Part shown: one piece after another, positions 10,330 to 19,769 of the stretch
Position numbering within the stretch: position 1 is the first letter of the stretch
How the letters are laid out: every line of letters begins with the position of its first letter
NCBI GenBank assembly: GCA_035048815.1
Contig: JAUCBN010000005.1
Span: forward strand, 12,054,517 to 12,118,516
Source: Abelmoschus esculentus
Taxonomy: Eukaryota > Streptophyta > Magnoliopsida > Malvales > Malvaceae
Direction: 5' to 3'
Length of the DNA: 64,000 nt
Notes under the pieces: model-generated
Database searches by the model: none
Told to the model about the DNA's origin: nothing
Seen by the model: the letters and a program-made list of their open reading frames with translations, nothing else
Translations under genes and position numbers: made by a program

Positions 10330-11013
10330 CATTAAGATAGGGCAGTGGTCAGAACGTGCTTGGAAAAAGGATATAGCTTGACAATTAGGAAAAGCATAAA
10401 ACCAAGCTGAATTTCCGAGAAAACGATCAAGTCGTTCCATAATAGTTTCCGTAACACGTCCTGAACGAGTCCAAGTGAACCAACCAGTTGTAGGTTCGCA
10501 ATCGAAAAGATCATTCTTGTCGAGACAATCCCGAAAATTGTTAATTTGTGATCTAGCACGCCGAGAGCCACCTTGTTTTTCATAATCATAGAGAATTTCA
10601 TTAAAGTCCCCCCCTAAAAGCTAGGGGAGGGTGGAACTAGAATTAAGAGAATCTATTATCTGCCAAGTTTTATGTTTGTTGGCAATTTCAGGGAATCCAT
10701 GTAGCCCAGAGAAGTGGAACGGTACTGCCCCGTAAGAAATAACTATATCAATATGACGATCCGAGTAGGAAAGCAAGTCAACTGAGACCTTGTTGTTCCA
10801 AATTAAGGCAAGCCCGGTACAAGAGGGCCTGGAATCAACAGCTATGCATCCAAGCATGCCAAGCTTGTGTTTAATTCTATCCATATTGGATTGATTCAAT
10901 CTCGTTTCGCAAAGAAAGACGCAGTCAGCATTATGCTTCGAAGTAGCACGTTGAAGTGCAAGAACTGCCTGGGTGTTGCCAAGACCCTGACAGTTCCAAC
11001 ATAAAAGTTTCAT
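10330..11013 (-). pseudogene. ORF2 endonuclease domain (APE-like)
   Basis: The apurinic-type endonuclease that nicks target DNA. Motifs in order: LLCWNCQGLGN near the N-terminus (substrate-binding Asn), VFLCETRL (metal-binding Glu) at about residue 35, GGDFNEIL just after the first stop at 10621, RLDRFLGNSAW at about 10405-10437, and SDHCPIL at about 10335-10355. All key residues I would expect are legible. The TAG at 10621-10623 falls at the Trp in front of LLGGDFNE, so the domain is split by one nonsense mutation only. Confidence 0.88.
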
Positions 11014-11702
11014 TTATCTCGGCGGGGTTGATTCCCATCAACCTCCGCCGTAGAGTTTTTAATGCTGCTCATCCCAGCTAAGTGTACCCTAGCCCAGCTC
11101 GAAGAACAAAGCTGGATAAGTGTAATTATCACAAAAGATAGATAAATCGAATGAAAAGAAGTAGAGGACCCGGAAGGTCGCAGGCATAAGCCTAAAAAAG
11201 AGGTAAAAAATCGAAAAGGAACGACATCATTAAAGATGTTAGAGAATTCCCTAAAAAAGGGTGGAATAGTCAAGGTAGGTAAAATCTCCTTAAAAGGTAG
11301 ATAGCAAACAGAATAGATAAGTAGAAGATAAATAGACGGACGTGTCATAATAAAAAAGTCTAATAAAATAAAAGAAAACGCAACAAAGATACATAAAAAG
11401 TAAGAAAACAAAGCAAAAAAGATATTATTATTCCATAAATCAAAAGACAACAAACCCGGAAAAACAAAGCAAAAATAGCCAAAGGTTCCTAACATAAACA
11501 GAAAACGAAAAAAACTAAAACAAGGAAAAGAAAGAACAATAGATAAAGAGACAATAATCATGAAGCTAGCAAATTGTAGAACCGGAACTGTCAAAGCAAA
11601 GCCAAAGCTCAGACAGTTCCAAGGTAAACGCATCATTTTTGTCGGCGGGGTTGATCAGAGTCAACCTCCGCCGTAGAGTTTTTAACGCTACTCATCCCAG
11701 CT
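10991..11702 (-). repeat. Duplicated ORF1-end/ORF2-start junction (89 bp, offset 623 bp)
   Basis: The 89 bp at 11614-11702 recur, diverged, at 10991-11079. Each copy encodes the same ORF1 tail (SSVKNSTAEVDSDQPRRQK and SSIKNSTAEVDGNQPRRDK) followed by an ATGA stop/start overlap and an ORF2-like start (MRLPWNC... and MKLLCWNC...). The 534-bp spacer between them is pyrimidine-rich on the element strand like the 5'UTR. About 40 bp at 11226-11268 resemble 13400-13441 in the 5'UTR. Confidence 0.85.
11010..11636 (-). CDS. 208-codon ORF linking ORF1 to ORF2 (status uncertain)
   Basis: The ORF starts at the ATG that overlaps the ORF1 TGA (ATGA at 11633-11636) and ends in the TGA that overlaps the ORF2 ATG (ATGA at 11010-11013). 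Its first residues (MMRLPWNCLSFGF) are a decayed copy of the ORF2 N-terminus and its last 19 or so are a copy of the ORF1 C-terminus. The middle is very rich in F, L, S and I, with several membrane-like runs, because the DNA is pyrimidine-rich. I know of no domain in it. It probably arose by duplication of the junction with a piece of 5'UTR-like DNA. Translation is possible by stop/restart, but nothing shows that a functional protein is made. Confidence 0.4.
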   Translation of the reverse strand: MMRLPWNCLSFGFALTVPVLQFASFMIIVSLSIVLSFPCFSFFRFLFMLGTFGYFCFVFPGLLSFDLWNNNIFFALFSYFLCIFVAFSFILLDFFIMTRPSIYLLLIYSVCYLPFKEILPTLTIPPFFREFSNIFNDVVPFRFFTSFLGLCLRPSGSSTSFHSIYLSFVIITLIQLCSSSWARVHLAGMSSIKNSTAEVDGNQPRRDK

Positions 11703-12934
11703 TTCTCAGTAGGCACAGTGCCAGCACGAGGACGCTTAACCCTAGCATTCTCATCAGAGGGAGGAGTTCGCTTCGTACCTCGACTTGAGGTTATCCGAGC
11801 AGCTCGCCGAGGAGTTGGAGCAGATTCAAGCAATTCAGTGGCCTCTTGGAAATCTTGGTCATTGGCTAGATCAGCCTCCAAGTCTTGGAGTTCAGGATCC
11901 AAAAGACTCACATCCCCAGTGTTAACAAATGACGACTGCCTAGAAGTAAGATTAGAACTCTGGTCAGGAAAAACCATTTGCAATGGCTGTGTAGGATAAC
12001 GTCTAGCAGTAAGCTTCCTAGGGACCGTTGGGAGGAGTCTGGGCCCTTTGGAAAAGACTGGAGGCTCAACACTTGGAGCAGGTTCAGCGCCACTATCCGA
12101 AAGGGAGGGTATAACCCCTTTATCCTTCCCATTGCTAGTAGTAGGGTTGGAGCGGATTCGTCCATGTTGAGATGGTTGAGGATCCCTCTTTTTAGGTACA
12201 TACCGTAGCCAATCACCGAAAGGAAGTTGCTCAGGTCGCGAATCCGCCGGAACGGAGCAAGAATACAAGGAGTTTCCAATACGGCCACAGCAGGGGCAAA
12301 AGGTTGAAAGGCGTTCATATTGGAGCGGATAGAATCTTGTGGAGGGCCTTCCTCCAATAGCAACACAACGCCTAATAGGCTGAGTGGCCTCAAGGGACAA
12401 CCCAACCCGAAGATAGTCAACCATGTTGGAGTCGATTTTTCTCGTATCAATTTTAGTGACAAGACCAATTAGAGATCCCAATGATTTGCCAATATCATGA
12501 GCAGATTCTTTAGAGGCCAGGAAAATATGTGGGATGTTGTAGATGCGGACCCAAATGTTCATTGTAGAGAAAGAATGTTCGTTAGGAGTGATAGAGGGGT
12601 TATACTGGGAAAGAGCAAGCCAGTCATCTTTGTAAGTCCAAGGCCCCCTTGATAGAATATCATCTTTAATTTTCTCATCCCTAAAACGGATGAGGAACAT
12701 GCGTGGTTTCCGAATACTCATAGATAACAATTTGGCCGAAGTCCAGATGCCAGTAAAAGCCTTGATGATCACCTGATCATCAAACTCCCGTGAGGAAATA
12801 AGTTTCCCGAGAATGGTGGAATGCGTTTCCTCTTCAGACGAACTCCAAGAAGTACCCGGTTGGAAGACAGTTGCTTGTTCCTCAGTAGTAAATTGAATAT
12901 TGCCAAGATGCTGGAGGAATGACTTAGAGTCCAT
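11633..12934 (-). CDS. LINE ORF1 protein (DUF4283 plus zinc knuckle), 433 aa
   Basis: This is the RNA-binding ORF1 protein that forms the LINE ribonucleoprotein. The start chosen is ATG 12934 (MDSKSFLQHLGNIQF), the first Met before recognisable domain sequence. Residues about 30-180 form the DUF4283 domain (LISSREFDDQVIIKAFTGIW, RKPRMFLIRFRDEKIKDDIL, GPWTYKDDWLAL, FSTMNIWVRIYNIPH). A zf-CCHC_4-type knuckle follows (CPCCGRIGNSLYSC, about residues 225-240), in which the expected His is Asn. The C-terminal half is Pro/Ser/Arg-rich and ends in basic PRRQK. No stop interrupts it, unlike ORF2. The frame stays open for 537 codons upstream, but that extension looks like 5'UTR. Its TGA overlaps the next ATG. 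Confidence 0.88.
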   Translation of the reverse strand: MDSKSFLQHLGNIQFTTEEQATVFQPGTSWSSSEEETHSTILGKLISSREFDDQVIIKAFTGIWTSAKLLSMSIRKPRMFLIRFRDEKIKDDILSRGPWTYKDDWLALSQYNPSITPNEHSFSTMNIWVRIYNIPHIFLASKESAHDIGKSLGSLIGLVTKIDTRKIDSNMVDYLRVGLSLEATQPIRRCVAIGGRPSTRFYPLQYERLSTFCPCCGRIGNSLYSCSVPADSRPEQLPFGDWLRYVPKKRDPQPSQHGRIRSNPTTSNGKDKGVIPSLSDSGAEPAPSVEPPVFSKGPRLLPTVPRKLTARRYPTQPLQMVFPDQSSNLTSRQSSFVNTGDVSLLDPELQDLEADLANDQDFQEATELLESAPTPRRAARITSSRGTKRTPPSDENARVKRPRAGTVPTEKAGMSSVKNSTAEVDSDQPRRQK

Positions 12935-14967
12935 TGGAAAGAAATTGCAAAGAGCAAAGAGGAGGATCAGAGGAAAAAGAAGAAGATGACGTGTGGATGA
13001 GAGAATATGAGAGCAAAAGCCAGGTTTATATAATGTTGGAAGAGTTTGAATTGAAGCAGGAGTACAATTTAAAAAATAAGAATAGGATAACAAAAGAAAG
13101 AGATAGATAATAGTATGAATTGAAAATAAAAGAATATAAAGAATTTGAGAATAGAAAGACAAAGATAACTTGTCATATATGAAAAAAGAAGTAGAGGAGA
13201 AAAGAGATTGGTATGGAGAAGGAATGTAAAAATAAAATATAAAAACCTTATTAAGAGGCCAAGTTTGAATAGGATGAAGCTTGAGAAGTATATAATAAAA
13301 ATATTGTATCGAAGGAGTATAGATCCAAAAAAACTTGTAGAGATGTAACCTAAAATCGGTACAAGTGTAAAACCGGTGATCGGTTAGTAAGGATAGTACA
13401 CCGTTAAAGATATTGGACAAAGCCCTATGTAAGGGTGGTATATAAATAAAATGAATACTAGATGACAAGACCAAGTCGTAACCCAACTTAATTAGTGCAC
13501 GAAGGCACAAACGGAATCTCCCATGCAGCACGTGTGTAGATCGGCGAAAAGGTTGTACAACCTTCTCTACCCTCACGAAGAGAGGAGCCATGGGGGCTAG
13601 CTGCGTAATGCAGCATCTACAACCGACCAAACATCCGTCTGGCAGAAAGAAGACGACGGCAGGAACCAACGACAATAAAGAACAAAACACAAGAAGCAGA
13701 GCTTGAAAGAAGGAGGACAAACCCAAAACAAAGATAAAGGAGAAAACAAGGGAATATGGCCCAGGAAGCACACACCGTCGAACATGAAACAAGGCAGCAA
13801 ACCGAGGGCCACCAAGCACCACTCCTGTAAACCAAGCATGAGGACACCCTACCGTGGCCAAACACCTGCAGAGGAGAGCAATGTATCTGCTTATGCCTGC
13901 AGAATGGCCGATGAAAAAAACCAACACGGAGAACAAAACAATAACAAAGAAACAAAGAGAATGAAAAAAACTAGTAACACAGAAACAGTAACATAAACAA
14001 GAAAACAAAGAACCAAAAGTAAGAAGAAAGCCATAGAAGCAGTAACAAAGACAAAGAAGCAAAGAACCAATAACCAGAAGACGACCAAAGAAAGATGCGA
14101 AAATAATCTGATCAGAGAAGCAAAGAAAACAAAGCAGAAAGGCAATCGAAACCCCGATCGCACAAAGCGGGGAAGGAAGACAAACAAAGTGGAAACAAAA
14201 GAAGATAACGAAACGATGCCCAGTAGCACCACAAAACCAAGAACGAAGGAGAAACCCCGGAGAAAGGAGATCGATATCAGGAGGGCGAGAACACTGATAG
14301 TGAACTGAATATCCATGAAGCAGCATATCAGAAAACTGAAGAGAGAAACCCTTCTTCTGCCGACGGAGATGCGGGAGGAGAATGGTGGATACCACCAACA
14401 AGAAAAAGGCAGAGACGCAACCTATGAAGCAAAAACAAAGAAAAGTAGGTGACTTTGAAATGGAATAGGATTCTTCCTTAGACTGGAATTCCAATCCAAT
14501 CCAAGGGAGCAAATTCATCACTAGACAAAGGAAGGAAGGATACATGATCCCGAACAGAAAAACCTGCAGAAATCGGCACCAAGGACAGACCTAGAGAAAG
14601 GAGACCGTCAGCGACGTTGGCCAGTGATCGAGTAGGTATACAAATCCATAAGGATTTGTTGGTATAATGTATGATGAAGGAAAAGATCGGCATCGGAAGC
14701 AGGCAAGAAAGGAGACCATCAAATGAGTAAGGATGATAACCGACGAACCCTCAAAAGGGAGGACAACATCGTCGGTGCTAGTTCCGATCTGAAGAAGATG
14801 GTGAGAACGATGGATGTTCCTTCCTCTCTCAAACGTGAAGGTAAAGCGGGAGAGCCGATCGAAATAGCAAAGGGATCGGTGGTGGAGAAGGCGGCGGCAA
14901 ACAAGAAGGAAAAGGGACGTAGGGGGGAGAGAGAGAAGAGAGAAAAGGAAGAAAATATCCATATTCC
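12935..14967 (-). promoter_or_regulatory. LINE 5'UTR / presumed internal promoter region
   Basis: This is 2.0 kb of pyrimidine-rich sequence on the element strand, ahead of ORF1. Plant LINEs carry their internal promoter at the 5' end, so it most likely lies close to 14967; I see no specific box I would name. Because T/C-rich DNA rarely forms TAA, TAG or TGA, one frame stays open from 14545 into ORF1 and would encode F/L/S/C-rich hydrophobic sequence. Contents include a 54-bp tandem repeat and a short segment shared with the inter-ORF spacer. Confidence 0.6.
13986..14093 (-). repeat. 54-bp imperfect tandem repeat in LINE 5'UTR
   Basis: Two units start at CAGTAACA 13986 and 14040. They share CAGTAACA, then ACAAAGAACCAA spaced alike. 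In the open frame they give the repeated GSLxxCLCYCF pattern. Variable tandem repeats in a 5'UTR are known from other LINEs. Confidence 0.75.
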
Positions 14968-14981
14968 ATCCGTACGAATTT
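14968..14981. repeat. LINE target-site duplication, right copy
   Basis: ATCCGTACGAATTT, matching 6817-6830 at 13 of 14 bases. The satellite continues from here in the same monomer phase as at the left side, as expected for a simple insertion. Confidence 0.85.
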
Positions 14982-17924
14982 TAACCTAGTAAAAAGATGA
15001 AAATCTTAGATTAATCTGTATAATTTTGTTCAAAAGCCCATTGTTAACTATTTGAACTCATAAAATTTGATTTAATAACATATGGTTTTCGTTTTTCTAG
15101 GATTAGAATGTGCATATCTAAAAAGGCTTTATTGTGAATCCGTTCGAATTTTAACAAAGTAAAAAGCTAAAAATTTTAGATTAAACTGTATAATTTAGTT
15201 CAAAAGCCCATTGTTAGCTATTTGAATTCATAAAATTTGATTTAAAAACATCTGGTTTTCGCTTTTTTTGGATTAGAACGTGCATGTCTAAAAAGGCTTT
15301 ATTGAGAATCCGTTCGAATTTTAACCAAGTAAAAAGCTGAAAATTTTAGATTAATCTTTATAATTTTGTTCAAAAGCCCATTGTTAACTATTTGAAATCA
15401 TAAAATTCGATTTAATAACGTATGATTTTTGTTTTGCAGGGATTAGAACGTGCATGTCTAAAATGGCTTTATTGAGAATCCGTTCGAATTTTAACCGAGT
15501 AAAAAGCTAAAAATTTTAGATTAATCAATTTAATTTTGTTCAAAAGCCCATATTTAACTATTTGAACTCATAAATTTTGATTTAACAACATCTGGTTTTC
15601 GTTTTGTTGGGATTAAAACGTGCTTGTCTAAAAAGGCTTTATAGAGAATCCGTTTGAATTTTATCCGAGTAAAAAACTGAAAATTTTAGATTAATCTGTG
15701 TAATTTTGTTCAAACCCCCATATTTAACTATTTGAACTCATAAAATTTGATTAAATAACATCTTATTTTCATTTTGTTGGGATTAGAACGTGGATGTCTA
15801 AAAAGGCTTTATTGAGAATCCGTTCGAATTTTAATCGAGTAAAAAGCTGAAAATTTTAGATTAATCTATATAATTTTGTTCAATAGTCCATATTTAACTA
15901 GTTGAACTCATAAAATTTGATTTAATAACGTATGGTTTTCGTTTTTTTAGTATTAAAACCTGTTTGTCTAAAAAGGCTTTATAGAGAATCCGTTCCAATT
16001 TTAACCGAGTAAAAAGCTAAAAATTTTAGATTATTTTGTATACTTTTGTTCAAAAGCCCATATTTAACTATTTGAACTCAGAAAATTAGATTTAATAACA
16101 TCTTGTTTTAGTTTTGTTGGGATTAGGACATGGATGTCTAAAATGGCTTTATAAACAATCCGTTCGAATTTTAACCGAGTAAAAAGCTGAAAATTTTAGA
16201 TTAATTTGTAGAATTTTTTTGAAAAGCCCATTGTTACTATTTGAACTCATAAAATTTGATTTAATAAGATATGGTTTTCGTTTTGCTGGGATTAGAACGT
16301 GCATGTCTAAAATGGCTTTACTGAGAATCCGTTCGAATTTGAACCTAGTAAAAAGCTAAAAATTTTAGATTAATGTTTATAATTTTGTTTAAAATCCCAT
16401 TGGTAACTATTTGAACTCATAAAATTTGATTTAATAACATCTTATTTTCGTTTTGCTGGGATTAGAACGTGCATGTCTAAAAAGCTTTATTGAGAATCCG
16501 TTCGAATTTTAACCAAGTAAAAGTTAAAAATTTTAGATTAATCTGTATAATTTTGTTCAAAAGCCCATATTTAACTATTTGAACTCATAAATTTTGATTT
16601 AACAATATTTGGTTTTCGTTTTGATGGGATTAATATGTGCTTGTCTAGAAAAGCTTTATAGAGAATCCGTTCGAATTTTAACCGAGTAAAAAGCTGAAAA
16701 TTTTATATTAATCTGTATAATTTTTTTCAAAACCCGATTGTTAACTATTTGAACTCATAAAATTTGATTTAATAACATATGGTTTTTGTTTTGCTGGGAT
16801 TAGAACGTGCATGTCTAAAAAGGCTTTATTGAGAATCCGTTCGAATTTTAACCTAGTAAAAAGCTGAAAATTTTACATTAATATGTATAATTTTGTTCAA
16901 AAGCCCATTGTTAACTATTTGAACTCATAAAATTTGATTTAATAACATATGGTTTTCGTTTTGCTGGGATTAGAACGTGCATATCTAAAAAGGCTTTATT
17001 GAGAATTCGTTCGAATTTTAACCAAATAAAAAGTTAAAAATTTTAGATTAATCTGTATAATTTTTTTAAAAGCCCATTGTTAACTATTTGAACACATAAA
17101 ATTCAATTTAATAACATATGGTTTTCGTTTTGCTGGTATTAGAACGTCCATGTCTAAAATGAATTTAGTGAGAATCCTTTCTAATTTTAATCGAGTAAAA
17201 AGCTAAAAATTTTAGATTAATCTGTATAATTTTGTTTAAAAGCCCATATTTAACTATTTGAACTCATAAATTTTGATTTAACAACATCTGGTTTTCGTTT
17301 TGTTGGAATTAAAATGTACTTGTCTAAAAAGGCTTTATAGAGAATCCGTTCGAATTTTAACCGAGTAAAAAGCTGAAAATTTTATATTAATGTTTATAAA
17401 TTTGTTCAAAAGCCCATTGTTAACTATTTGAACTCATAAAATTTGAATTAATAACATATGGTTTTCGTTTTGCTGGGATTAGAACGTGCTTGTCTAAAAT
17501 GGCTTTATTGAGAATCCTTTCGAATTTTAACCGAGTAAAAAGCTAAATATCATAGATTAATCTATATAATTTTGTTCAAAATCCCATATTTAACTATTTG
17601 AACTCATAAATTTTGATTTAACAACATCTAGATTTCATTTTGTTAGAATTAAAACGTGCTTATCTAAAAAGGTTTTATAGAGAATCTGTTGGAATTTTAA
17701 TCGAGTAAAAAGCTGAAAATTTTATATTAATCTGTAAAATTTTGTTCAAAAGCCCATTGTTAACTATTTGAACTCATAAAATTTGATTTAATAACATATT
17801 ATTTTCGTTTTGCTGGGATTAGAACGTGCATGTCTAAAAAGACTTTATTGAGAATCCGTTCGAATTTTACCCGAGTAAAAAGCTGAAAATTTTAGATTAA
17901 TCAGTATAATTTTGTTCAAAAGCC

Positions 17925-17970
17925 CATTGTTAATCGGGTAAAAAGCCGAAAATTTTAGATTAATACGTGC
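17925..17970. repeat. Rearranged, shortened satellite monomers
   Basis: The monomer sequence jumps from ...CCCATTGTTAA straight to TCGGGTAAAAAG and then from GATTAA to TACGTGCTTGTC. Two deletions in adjacent monomers remove the central parts and leave a stub. This is a visible breakpoint between differently organised parts of the array. Confidence 0.8.
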
Positions 17971-19039
17971 TTGTCTAAAAAGGCTTTATAGAGAATCTGT
18001 TCAAATTTTAACCAGGTAAAAAGCTGAAAATTTTAGATTAATCTGTATACTTTTGTTCAAAACCCCATATTTAACTATTTGAACTCAATAAATTAGATTT
18101 AATAACATCTTGTTTTAGTTTTGTTGGGATTAGAACGTGCATGTCTAAAAAGACTTTATTGAGAATCCGTTCGAATTTTAACCTAGTAAAAAGCTGAAAA
18201 TTTTAGATTAATCTGTATAATTTTGTTCAAAACCCCATTGTTAACTATTTGAACTCATAAAATTTGATTTAATAACATCTTGTTTTTGTATTTTTGGGAT
18301 TAAAACGTGCATGTCTAAAAAGTCTTTATTGAGAATCTGTTCAAATTATAACCGAGTAAAAAGCTGAAAATTTTTGATTAATCGGTATACTTTTCTTCAA
18401 AAACCCATATTTAACTATTTGAACTCATAAAATTAGATTTAATAACATCTTGTTTTAGTTTTCTTGGGATTAGGATGTGGATGCCTAAAAAGGCTTTATA
18501 GAGAATTCGTTCGAATTTTAACCGAGTAAAAAGCTAAAAATTTTAGATTAATTTGTATAATTTTATTCAAAAGCCCATTGTTAACTATTTGAACTCATAA
18601 AATTTGATTTAATAACATCTAGTTTTCGTTTTGCTGGGATTAGAACGTGCATGTCTAAAAAGGCTTTATTGAGAATCCGTTCGAATTATAACCGAGTAAA
18701 AAGCTGAAAAATTTAGATTAATCTGTATAATTTTGTTCAAAAGCCCATATTTAACTATTTGAACTCATAAATTTTGATTTAACAACATCTGGTTTTCATT
18801 TTATTGACATTAAAACGTGCTTGTCTAAAAAGTCTTTATAGAGAATCCATTCGAATTTTAACTGAGAAAAAAGCTCAAAATTTTGGATTAATCTATAAAA
18901 ATTTTATTCAAAAGCCCATTGTTAACTATTTGAACCCATAAAATTTGATTTAATAACATCTGGGTTTTGTTTTGCTGGATTTAGAACGTGCATGTCTAAA
19001 ATGGCTTTATTAAGAATCCGTTCGAATTTTAACCGAGTA

Positions 19040-19740
19040 AAAAGCTGAAAATTTTAGATTAATCTGTATAATTTTGTTCAAAATCCCATATTTAACTATT
19101 TGAACTCATAAATTTTGATTTAACAACATCTGGTTTTCGTTTTGTTGGGATTAAAACGTGCTTGTCTAAAAAGGCTTTATAGACAATCCGTTCGAATTTT
19201 AACCGAGTAAAAAGCTGAAAATTTTAGAATAATTTATATAATTTTGTTCAAAAGCCCATTGTTAACTATTTGAACTCATAAAATTTGATTTAATAACATA
19301 TGGTTTTCGTTTTACTGGGATTAGAACGTGCATGTCTAAAATGGCTTTATTGAGAATCCGTTCGAATTATAACCGAGTAAAAAGCTGAAAATTTTAGATT
19401 AATCTGTATAATTTTGTTCAAAATTCTCATATTTAACTATTTGAACTCATAAATTTTGATTTAACAACATCTTGTTTTTGTTTTGTTGGGATTAAAACGT
19501 GCTTGTCTAAAAAGGCTTTATAGACAATCCGTTTGAATTTTAACCGAGTAAAAAGCTGAAAATTTTAGAATAATTTATATAATTTTGTTCAAAAGCCAAT
19601 TGTTAACTATTTGAACTCATAAAATTTGATTTAATAACATATGGTTTTCGTTTTACTGAGATTAGAACGTGCATGTCTAAAATGGCTTTATTGAGAATCC
19701 GTTCGAATTATAACCGAGAAAAAAGCTGAAAATTTTAGAT
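19040..19740. repeat. Dimeric HOR (341 bp) x2
   Basis: A two-monomer unit is repeated with offset 341 bp. Diagnostic shared variants are TTTTAGAATAATTTATATAA (19222 and 19563 or so), TTTTACTGGGATT/TTTTACTGAGATT and CGAATTATAACCGAG. The two copies are adjacent to the start of the 5-mer HOR. Confidence 0.75.
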
Positions 19741-19769
19741 TAATCTGTATAATTTTGTTCAAAAGACCA

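Larger units (their letters stand above)
6924..11013 (-). pseudogene. LINE ORF2 polyprotein (EN-RT-zf-RVT-RNase H), inactivated
   Basis: ORF2 supplies the endonuclease and reverse transcriptase for target-primed integration. It runs from ATG 11013 to TAA 6924, 4090 nt, about 1363 codons, the normal size for plant L1-type elements. The frame is constant from 11013 to about 8060 but carries stops at 10621-10623, 9997-9999, 9100-9102 and 8527-8529. Three of these replace a Trp expected from the family and one the Gln of GLRQGDP. Near 8056-8066, at a run of A on the + strand, the frame shifts by one base; the total length being 3n+1 fits a one-base insertion. The RT box FADD reads FAYD. The start is firm because MKLLCWNCQGLGN is the conserved ORF2 N-terminus and its ATG overlaps the upstream stop as ATGA. 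Confidence 0.93.
6831..14967 (-). mobile_element. Full-length L1-type plant LINE inserted in satellite
   Basis: An 8137-bp non-LTR retrotransposon on the - strand. Its 3' end lies at 6831, where a run of T on the + strand is the short polyA tail. The 5' end at 14967 starts pyrimidine-rich, as plant LINE 5' ends do. In element order: 5'UTR 14967-12935, ORF1 12934-11633 (DUF4283 plus zinc knuckle), a duplicated junction/spacer 11702-10991, ORF2 11013-6924 (endonuclease, RT, zf-RVT, RNase H), and a short 3'UTR. A 14-bp target duplication flanks it. ORF1 is open. ORF2 has four in-frame stops, one frameshift and a catalytic substitution, so this copy cannot move by itself. Confidence 0.95.

Noticed and set aside
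11633..14545. A 970-aa protein on the - strand
   Set aside because: Only its last 433 residues (from ATG 12934) carry ORF1 domains. The upstream 537 codons are F/L/S/C-rich translation of a pyrimidine-rich 5'UTR.
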